The notes under the pieces are model-generated. The model did no database searches and had not been told where the DNA came from. It saw nothing but the letters and a program-made list of their open reading frames with translations. DNA of 5,103 nt, taken from the NCBI GenBank assembly GCA_003511825.1, contig DOIU01000307.1, positions 1 to 5,103 of the forward strand. The letters run 5' to 3'. Source of the stretch: Gammaproteobacteria bacterium. GTDB lineage: Bacteria; Pseudomonadota; Gammaproteobacteria; Granulosicoccales; Granulosicoccaceae. Each line of letters opens with the position of its first letter. The stretch's first letter is position 1. A program made the translations under genes and the position numbers. Positions 1 to 5,103 of this stretch are shown here, one piece after another.

Positions 1-1
1 A

Positions 2-1213
2 GGCGTCGAAGGGTTGGAGTTGTCATATAATGACAACTGGTTGAATGGTCAATCAGGTAAACGCCGCGTCGTGCGCGACTTGCGACGGCGTGAAATCGAT
101 AGCTTGGAAGTCGTTCGTCAGGCACGTCCCGGCAGGGATCTAACACTCAGCATTGATAAACGCATCCAGTATCAAGCGAATGTTGCTTTGGGTGAGGCCG
201 TCGAGAAGCAAAAAGCATTTTCAGGTTCGCTGGTCCTAATGGATGTCCAAACAGGCGAAGTGCTTGCGATGGCGAACGCGCCATCCTACAACCCCAACAA
301 TCAGCAGGAGCGGGCCAGCCATAGCAAAAAGCGCAATCGTGCCGTAACCGATCAGTTTGAACCCGGCTCAACCATGAAGCCTTTCACTATTGCGGCGGCT
401 TTGGAGTCGGGTCTGTTCAGCCCCGATGACATCATTTACACCTCACCTGGATACTACAAAGTTGGGCGTTATGAGGTGAAGGATGCGCTTGATTATGGCT
501 GGTTGGATTTGCGCGGGATCATCAAAAAATCCAGTAATGTCGGAGTCACCAAGATTGCTCAGCAGCTGGATTCTGAGCAGATGTGGGGTGTTTTGGACAA
601 ATTTGGATTTGGCCAATTGCCAGGCAGTGAATTCCCTGGGGAAATCGCTGGGCTCCTGAATCATCCCTCATTGTGGCATTCCGCTGAACAGTTTGCACTG
701 TCTTATGGATATGGTTTAGCTGTAACAACCTTGCAGTTAACACGCGCCTATGCTGCGATTGCGAATGACGGTGTTATGCCTGACGTGTCTTTTGTTAAGC
801 AGGATAGCCGCGGTCCGGGAAGCCAAGTGATTTCATCGCAGACGGCACAGCAGGTCGCGAAAATGATGGAAGCGGTCGTTAGCAAGGAAGGGACAGGGTA
901 CCGGGCGCGCATTCCCGGTTACCGCGTAGCGGGTAAGACGGGGACTTCGTATAAGTCTTACTCAGGTGGCTATGACGAGGAACGTTACATATCATTGTTT
1001 GCGGGGTTTGCGCCGGCAAGTAAACCTCGATTGGCGTTGGTTGTGGTATTACATGACCCGTCGGCAGGAGAACATTATGGTGGCCAAGTCGCGGCGCCCG
1101 TGTTCGCGCGCGTGATGGGGCAGGCACTTCGGATTTTGGGTATCAAGCCTGACGATTGGGGGAGTCTGGCCGCGCAGGTGGCAACCACAGTCACACCGAA
1201 GGAGCGCCTGTGA
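2..1213 (+). CDS. ftsI: Peptidoglycan D,D-transpeptidase FtsI (PBP3), 5'-truncated by the window edge
   Basis: FtsI is the septum-specific class B penicillin-binding protein that cross-links peptidoglycan in the periplasm during division, working with FtsW. The reading frame is open from base 2 (G-V-E-G-L-E...), so the gene enters from the left. About 403 codons are present against roughly 590 in E. coli, so the N-terminal membrane anchor and part of the pedestal domain are missing. A TTG at 14 is only an internal Leu codon. All three penicillin-binding motifs are intact: STMK at 368-379 (catalytic Ser), SSN at 530-538 and KTGT at 935-946. Other family landmarks include MANAPSYNPNN, FEPGST, SSNVGVTK, YGYGLAVTTLQL, and a C-terminal VVVLHDPSAG followed by YGGQVAAPVF. 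The gene ends in TGA at 1211-1213, whose last base is the first base of the murE ATG. FtsI is preferred over PBP2 because murE follows directly and the similarity runs to the C-terminus. No frameshift is seen. Confidence 0.97.
   Translation, partial: GVEGLELSYNDNWLNGQSGKRRVVRDLRRREIDSLEVVRQARPGRDLTLSIDKRIQYQANVALGEAVEKQKAFSGSLVLMDVQTGEVLAMANAPSYNPNNQQERASHSKKRNRAVTDQFEPGSTMKPFTIAAALESGLFSPDDIIYTSPGYYKVGRYEVKDALDYGWLDLRGIIKKSSNVGVTKIAQQLDSEQMWGVLDKFGFGQLPGSEFPGEIAGLLNHPSLWHSAEQFALSYGYGLAVTTLQLTRAYAAIANDGVMPDVSFVKQDSRGPGSQVISSQTAQQVAKMMEAVVSKEGTGYRARIPGYRVAGKTGTSYKSYSGGYDEERYISLFAGFAPASKPRLALVVVLHDPSAGEHYGGQVAAPVFARVMGQALRILGIKPDDWGSLAAQVATTVTPKERL
18..38. repeat. Perfect 9-bp inverted repeat with a 3-base spacer, inside ftsI
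   Basis: The left arm AGTTGTCAT (18-26) is the exact reverse complement of the right arm ATGACAACT (30-38), separated by ATA. The centre includes TATAAT (26-31), identical to the sigma-70 -10 consensus. No TTGACA-like hexamer lies 16-18 bases upstream; that region falls at the window edge and reads GC-rich. The repeat lies wholly in codons for E-L-S-Y-N-D-N of FtsI. It may be an operator, an mRNA hairpin or a coincidence of codon choice. The symmetry is certain; any function is inferred. Confidence 0.5.
1199..1204 (+). promoter_or_regulatory. Shine-Dalgarno site for murE
   Basis: AAGGAG lies 8 bases before the ATG at 1213, inside the last codons of ftsI. It supports 1213 as the start, because in-frame alternative starts further upstream, such as the TTG at 1156, lie deep in ftsI. 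The placement suits coupling of murE translation to ribosomes finishing ftsI. Confidence 0.8.
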
Positions 1214-2718
1214 TGGGTGCTGCGAAGCCTCAAGTCTGGGCCTTAGCTGATTTGTTCTCGGATGTTGCACTATCTGATGCAGATGCAGGCAAAGCGGTTT
1301 TAGGCTTGGCGCTCGACAGTCGGCAGTGTCAAAAAGGGTATGTGTTTTTCGCGCTTGCAGGTGATTCTACCCACGGTCTACGGTTCTTGTCGGCAGCGCT
1401 GGCCCACGGGCTTGTGGCGGTGGTTGTCGATGATGCGGACATTGAAGTCAATGAGCACATACGTGACCGTATTGAAGCATCGGGTGCTGCACTTATCGCG
1501 TTGCCTGCGGCTGCCAAGCAGGTGGGTGTGGTTGCTGCTAGGTTTTATGGTAATGATGCTGGTGATTTCAGCGTAATAGGCGTGACGGGTACCGACGGTA
1601 AAACCTCGGTGACAAGTTTTATCGCTCAAAGTCTCGGCGAGTGTGGCGTCACAGCGGGCTTGATAGGGACGGTCAAATGGGGTGTGCCCGGCCATTATCA
1701 CATGTCAGATATGACAACTCCTGATCCCATTCAGTTACAACACTATCTCTTTGAAATCCGAAGCCATGGAGCTGGTATTGTCTGCATGGAAGTCTCTTCG
1801 CACGCTTTGGACCAGGGGCGTGTGGCGGGCGTACCGTTCAAAGTGGCGGTGTTGACCAATCTTGCTCGTGATCATCTGGACTACCACGGTACTGTCGAAG
1901 CGTATGCGGAAGCTAAGGCGCAACTGTTTTCATGGCCTGGCTTGGATGCTGTGGTCATCAATGCCGATGATGACTTCGGTCAGAAGCTGTTGCAGAAACC
2001 AACGGATGGTGTGAACGCGGTGAGCTATTCAGTGCGCAGCCCATCGGATTGTCACGCAGAGGCGGTCTCTGAAAATGCCCAAGGCTTGGCGATGCAGATG
2101 TCTACACCGATGGGGCGCATAGATGTGCAATCCCAATTGATCGGCGACTTCAATGCCTACAATGTGCTTGCGACGGTTGCCGTATTGCAAGTGCTAGGTC
2201 TTTCCAAAGAGGACATCTTTGCAGCCATTCGGGCGACAAAGCCTGTGGAAGGGCGTATGGAGAAGTTCACCTCGCGCATCGGGCCCACAGTGGTTGTGGA
2301 CTATGCCCACACGCCGCAAGCGCTCGAAGCGGCGTTGCACACCTTAGCGCATTCATGTGCGGGTAGACTCTGGTGTGTGTTTGGTTGCGGAGGGGAGCGG
2401 GACCGAGGCAAGCGGGCACAAATGGCTATTGCTGCTGAACGCTACGCGGTCCGAGTGATTGTGACAGATGACAACCCTCGACGCGAACCGGCAGAACAAA
2501 TCGTTGCTGATATTGTTGAGGGTTTTTCATCACGCGATTTTCCAACCGTGATCCATGATCGGCGCGAGGCTATTCGTGCTGCGATAACGGGCGCGGCGTC
2601 GGAAGACTGGGTGCTTGTGGCTGGCAAGGGGCATGAGGTTAGTCAAGACACTCAAGGTCAGCGTACACCTTTCAGTGATCGGCAGGTAGTGACTCAGGTG
2701 ATGGAGGCGTGCGCGTGA
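1213..2718 (+). CDS. murE: UDP-MurNAc-L-alanyl-D-glutamate--2,6-diaminopimelate ligase MurE
   Basis: This cytoplasmic ATP-dependent ligase adds meso-diaminopimelate to UDP-MurNAc-L-Ala-D-Glu. From ATG 1213 it is 501 aa, close to the 495 of E. coli. The N-terminal UDP-binding domain has DSR at 35-37 and an FFALAGDSTHG segment near 45-55. The central ATPase domain has the P-loop GTDGKT at 126-131, TTPDP at 168-172, EVSSHAL at 193-199 and TNLARDHLDYHG starting about residue 215 (His221). Lys235, in AEAKAQLF, sits where the carbamylated lysine is expected. The C-terminal domain has GRME at 347-350, DYAHTP at 363-368, FGCGGERDRGKR at 390-401, DNPR at 420-423 and GKGHE at 471-475. In characterised MurE enzymes the DNPR Arg recognises meso-diaminopimelate, whereas lysine-adding enzymes differ there, so the substrate call is firm by family knowledge. 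The start shares one base with the ftsI stop, and the end overlaps murF by four bases. The P-loop has Asp where E. coli has Asn. Confidence 0.98.
   Translation: MGAAKPQVWALADLFSDVALSDADAGKAVLGLALDSRQCQKGYVFFALAGDSTHGLRFLSAALAHGLVAVVVDDADIEVNEHIRDRIEASGAALIALPAAAKQVGVVAARFYGNDAGDFSVIGVTGTDGKTSVTSFIAQSLGECGVTAGLIGTVKWGVPGHYHMSDMTTPDPIQLQHYLFEIRSHGAGIVCMEVSSHALDQGRVAGVPFKVAVLTNLARDHLDYHGTVEAYAEAKAQLFSWPGLDAVVINADDDFGQKLLQKPTDGVNAVSYSVRSPSDCHAEAVSENAQGLAMQMSTPMGRIDVQSQLIGDFNAYNVLATVAVLQVLGLSKEDIFAAIRATKPVEGRMEKFTSRIGPTVVVDYAHTPQALEAALHTLAHSCAGRLWCVFGCGGERDRGKRAQMAIAAERYAVRVIVTDDNPRREPAEQIVADIVEGFSSRDFPTVIHDRREAIRAAITGAASEDWVLVAGKGHEVSQDTQGQRTPFSDRQVVTQVMEACA
2703..2707 (+). promoter_or_regulatory. 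Shine-Dalgarno site that decides the murF start
   Basis: GGAGG lies inside the last codons of murE. Two in-frame GTG codons follow. The one at 2709 is only 1 base away, too close for normal initiation. The one at 2715 is 7 bases away, which is ideal. This selects 2715 as the murF start. Confidence 0.75.
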
Positions 2719-4073
2719 TTCGTTCGTCGCTCTCTGAGCTCGTAGACTGCGGCATAGGCATGTTGCAGGGTGCAGATGTTGAGTTTCAGGGTATTAGTAT
2801 TGATTCTCGTACAGTGCAGCCTGGGAATGTTTTTTTTGCCATCAAGGGACCACGCTTTGACGGTCATGCATTTTGCCATGCCGCCCTGGAAAAAGGCGCG
2901 ATTGCGGTGATTGTCGAAAATGCGATAACGGATATCAATGCGCCTCAGCTTGTGGTGACGGATACAACGCTGGCGCTGGGACAAGTGGCTGGACTTTGGC
3001 GTGAGCGGTTCGCTACGCCGGTTGTCGCGGTGACAGGCAGTAGCGGCAAGACGACCGTCAAGGAGATGATCGCGGCCATTCTACGCCAAGCCGGGCCGAC
3101 GCTCTCCACCGAAGGCAATTTAAACAATGCTTATGGTGTGCCCCTGACGCTGGCGCGTTTAAGTCAGAAGGATCGCTTTGCGGTGATCGAAATCGGCGCG
3201 AGTGCTGTCGGCGAAATTGCCGATATTGTGCCGCATGTGCAGCCTGATGTTGCGCTGATTACTATGATTGGTCCATCGCATCTGGAGGGGTTTGGTTCTA
3301 TTGACGCTATTGCGCATGCCAAGTCAGAGATTTACGGCGGGTTGCGTGATTTGGGCACTGCAGTGATCAATCGCGACGATGTGTATTTCGACGTGATGAA
3401 GGCGGCCGCCCCTGAAAAAACGATGACATTTGGGTTTGATGCGGCTGCAGACGTGCATGGGCGTTACTCGGCTGGTGAACTTAGGATAGCGGTCGCTCAG
3501 GATACCATCAGCGTTTCACTGCCATTGCCTGGAAAGCACAATGCTTACAACGCGCTCGCAGCGGCTGCGGCTTGCATTTCAGTGGGATGTGGACTCCATC
3601 AGGTTCGAGATGGTCTGCGCTCGATGCATGCTGTCAAAGGACGATTGATGTTGCGCGATGATGTTGATCAGTACCGACTCATCGATGACAGTTACAATGC
3701 GAATCCGGCGTCTGTGATGGCAGCGATCGATGTCTTATCGCAAGAAAGTGGGGTTACTTGTCTGGTGCTGGGCGACATGCTGGAGCTTGGTGATGCGGCG
3801 GATGACATGCATGCTGAAATTGGTGTGTATGCAAGCAAAGCCGACATCGATCATCTGTTGTGCATCGGGGATCATGTCAAGCATACCTGTGCGAGTTTCT
3901 CTGGCGGTAAGGCGCACCATGCGGACACATTTGATGAGTTGGTGGCCCACTGCGTGGCCGAAGTGCCTTTGGGCGGTACTGTGCTTGTAAAAGGATCTCG
4001 ATCGTCGAGAATGGAAACGTTTATTGATGCACTTGCTAAAAAGGGTAATGCAGCGGGAGGCGAACAGCCATGA
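2715..4073 (+). CDS. murF: UDP-MurNAc-tripeptide--D-alanyl-D-alanine ligase MurF
   Basis: MurF is a cytoplasmic ATP-dependent ligase that adds D-Ala-D-Ala to UDP-MurNAc-tripeptide, completing the soluble pentapeptide precursor. From GTG 2715 it is 452 aa, the length I recall for E. coli, and its start (M-I-R-S-S-L-S-E-L) aligns with the E. coli N-terminus; GTG 2709 would add only two residues. The N-terminal domain has DSR at 30-32 and VFFAIKGPRFDGH starting at residue 39. The ATPase domain has P-loop GSSGKTT at 108-114, EGNLNN at 133-138, EIGAS at 159-163 and SHLEGFGS from 188 (His189). Lys203 in AKSEIYGGL is the expected carbamylated lysine, and LPGKHNAYNALAAAA spans about 271-285. The C-terminal domain has DDSYNANP at 324-331, LGDMLELG around Asp354 and VKGSRSSRME at about 425-434. 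The start codon overlaps the murE stop (GTGA) and the stop overlaps mraY (ATGA). Two family motifs have unusual residues: Ser163 instead of Asn, and Met184 instead of Asn. Confidence 0.98.
   Translation: MIRSSLSELVDCGIGMLQGADVEFQGISIDSRTVQPGNVFFAIKGPRFDGHAFCHAALEKGAIAVIVENAITDINAPQLVVTDTTLALGQVAGLWRERFATPVVAVTGSSGKTTVKEMIAAILRQAGPTLSTEGNLNNAYGVPLTLARLSQKDRFAVIEIGASAVGEIADIVPHVQPDVALITMIGPSHLEGFGSIDAIAHAKSEIYGGLRDLGTAVINRDDVYFDVMKAAAPEKTMTFGFDAAADVHGRYSAGELRIAVAQDTISVSLPLPGKHNAYNALAAAAACISVGCGLHQVRDGLRSMHAVKGRLMLRDDVDQYRLIDDSYNANPASVMAAIDVLSQESGVTCLVLGDMLELGDAADDMHAEIGVYASKADIDHLLCIGDHVKHTCASFSGGKAHHADTFDELVAHCVAEVPLGGTVLVKGSRSSRMETFIDALAKKGNAAGGEQP
4055..4060 (+). promoter_or_regulatory. Shine-Dalgarno site for mraY
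   Basis: GGGAGG in the last codons of murF lies 9 bases before the ATG at 4070 and 12 before the in-frame ATG at 4073. The spacing favours 4070, although either ATG could be used because they are adjacent codons. Confidence 0.7.
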
Positions 4074-5103
4074 TGTTATTGTTGGCGGATTGGTTGTCAG
4101 CATACATTGATGGTGTATTGGTTATACGCTACATCACGTTGCGTGTGATTCTTGCTGCCCTCTCGGCGTTGCTGATTTGTTTGTTCTATGGGCCGTACCT
4201 GATACGCTGGCTCAGTGAGGCGCGTGTACAACAGAGCGTTCGTGACGATGGGCCTCAGACCCATTTCGCCAAGGCTGGCACTCCGACAATGGGAGGTGCG
4301 ATGATTATTGTCGCGGTCGGTATCAGCACCTTACTTTGGTCTGACTTGTCCGTTAAGTATGTTTGGATTGTGCTGTTTGTGACGCTTGCCCATGGCATCA
4401 TCGGGTGGGTAGATGACTATCGGAAAGTCATCAAGCGCAATTCTGATGGTTTGTCTGCTCGGCAGAAGTTCTTTTGGCAATCCGTTGTTGCTTTGGCGAC
4501 GGCAGCTTATGTTTATAATACCGCCGAGAGCGATATCGAGCTGAGTCTGATTGTGCCTTTCTTTAAAGACGTATCGATCTTTCTCGGCATTTTATACATT
4601 CCGGTATGCTACTTCTTTATCGTTGGTTTCAGTAATGCGGTGAATCTGACTGATGGCTTAGACGGTCTCGCGATTCTCCCGACTGTGATGGTCAGTGCGG
4701 CGCTGGGTATCTTTGCGTACCTGACCGGTCATTCAGTGTTTGCGAATTATCTGGCCATTCCATCAATCAGTGGGGCCGGCGAGTTGGCCGTTTTTTGCGG
4801 TGCCTTGGCTGGGGCTGGTCTTGGCTTTTTGTGGTTTAACACCTATCCCGCTCAAGTTTTTATGGGTGACGTGGGGGCGCTGGCATTGGGTGCTGCGCTC
4901 GGTATCGTCGCTATGCTGATTCGTCAGGAATTGGTGTTAGTGATCATGGGTGGCGTCTTTGTGATGGAAACCGTGTCTGTGATCCTCCAAGTCGCCTCGT
5001 TTAAGTTAACGGGGCGGCGAATCTTTCGCATGGCACCCTTACACCACCATTTCGAGCTGAAAGGCTGGCCAGAACCTCGCGTGATTGTGCGGTTCTGGAT
5101 CAT
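4070..5103 (+). CDS. mraY: Phospho-N-acetylmuramoyl-pentapeptide-transferase MraY, 3'-truncated by the window edge
   Basis: MraY is the integral inner-membrane enzyme that transfers phospho-MurNAc-pentapeptide from UDP-MurNAc-pentapeptide to undecaprenyl phosphate, forming lipid I. The frame is open from ATG 4070 to the window end: 344 codons plus two bases, against about 360 aa in E. coli, so only about 16 residues are missing. The protein is strongly hydrophobic with many membrane segments. Signature motifs are GTPTMGG at about 69-75, VDDYRK with Asp115-Asp116, NAVNLTDGLDGLA at 189-201, FNTYPAQVFMGDVGALALG with Asp267, and APLHHHFELKGWPEP with His325-His327. The Asp numbers match those I recall for the E. 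coli catalytic aspartates when ATG 4070 is used, which mildly supports that start over ATG 4073 (one residue shorter). The gene overlaps the murF stop by four bases (ATGA). By dcw cluster convention murD would be expected next, outside the window. Confidence 0.97.
   Translation, partial: MMLLLADWLSAYIDGVLVIRYITLRVILAALSALLICLFYGPYLIRWLSEARVQQSVRDDGPQTHFAKAGTPTMGGAMIIVAVGISTLLWSDLSVKYVWIVLFVTLAHGIIGWVDDYRKVIKRNSDGLSARQKFFWQSVVALATAAYVYNTAESDIELSLIVPFFKDVSIFLGILYIPVCYFFIVGFSNAVNLTDGLDGLAILPTVMVSAALGIFAYLTGHSVFANYLAIPSISGAGELAVFCGALAGAGLGFLWFNTYPAQVFMGDVGALALGAALGIVAMLIRQELVLVIMGGVFVMETVSVILQVASFKLTGRRIFRMAPLHHHFELKGWPEPRVIVRFWI

Noticed and set aside
1156..1212. Upstream extension of murE starting at TTG 1156 (19 extra codons)
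   Set aside because: It lies entirely within ftsI and has no match to the MurE N-terminus as I recall it. ATG 1213 has an AAGGAG site at ideal spacing and gives a family-typical length.
2709..2714. GTG 2709 as the murF start
   Set aside because: Only one base separates it from the GGAGG site, and GTG 2715 has ideal spacing and fits the usual MurF N-terminus.
3996..4010. TCTCGA-TCG-TCGAGA inverted repeat in murF
   Set aside because: It is short and is explained by the conserved K-G-S-R-S-S-R-M codons.
3735..4103. 122-codon antisense reading frame opposite murF and the start of mraY
   Set aside because: The translation has no recognisable motif, and it is a shadow of a well-supported gene on the + strand. 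The same applies to antisense frames at 1378-1701, 2694-2984 and 879-1127.
4774..4796. GC-rich repeat (GGCC...GGCC) followed by six T residues, resembling an intrinsic terminator
   Set aside because: The stem is only four base pairs and it lies in the middle of mraY coding sequence, in codons for a conserved G-E-L-A-V-F stretch. A terminator there would cut an essential gene.
1..5103. Search for tRNA or rRNA genes, CRISPR arrays, insertion sequences or a novel system
   Set aside because: Essentially every base is in one of four overlapping housekeeping genes. I saw no spaced direct repeats, transposase-like frames or RNA gene signatures.

Overview
The window is a gap-free piece of a bacterial division and cell wall (dcw) cluster. 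All genes are on the + strand, in the order ftsI (5'-truncated), murE, murF, mraY (3'-truncated). The order, protein lengths and residue-level similarity to the Escherichia coli proteins (recalled from memory, not searched) point to a Gram-negative gammaproteobacterium. MurE carries the DNPR signature of meso-diaminopimelate-adding enzymes, which fits a Gram-negative wall. GC content looks moderate, roughly mid-50s percent by eye. I cannot place the organism at order or genus level.

Layout: bases 2-1213 encode the C-terminal two thirds of FtsI (PBP3), including the whole transpeptidase domain. Bases 1213-2718 encode MurE, 2715-4073 MurF, and 4070-5103 all but the last stretch of MraY. Each junction is a stop/start overlap (TGATG, GTGA, ATGA) with a purine-rich Shine-Dalgarno sequence in the 3' end of the upstream gene. 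The four genes therefore look like one polycistronic, translationally coupled unit. No convincing promoter or terminator is visible, and no stretch over a few bases lacks coding sequence.

How the genes work together: MurE adds meso-diaminopimelate to UDP-MurNAc-L-Ala-D-Glu, and MurF adds D-Ala-D-Ala to make the UDP-MurNAc-pentapeptide. MraY transfers phospho-MurNAc-pentapeptide to undecaprenyl phosphate to form lipid I. After further steps encoded outside the window, FtsI cross-links the resulting peptidoglycan at the division septum.

I see no undescribed system here. The items most worth a second look are small: a perfect 9-bp inverted repeat containing TATAAT inside ftsI, a few unusual residues in conserved MurF motifs, a T8 tract early in murF, and the tight coupling of all three junctions.
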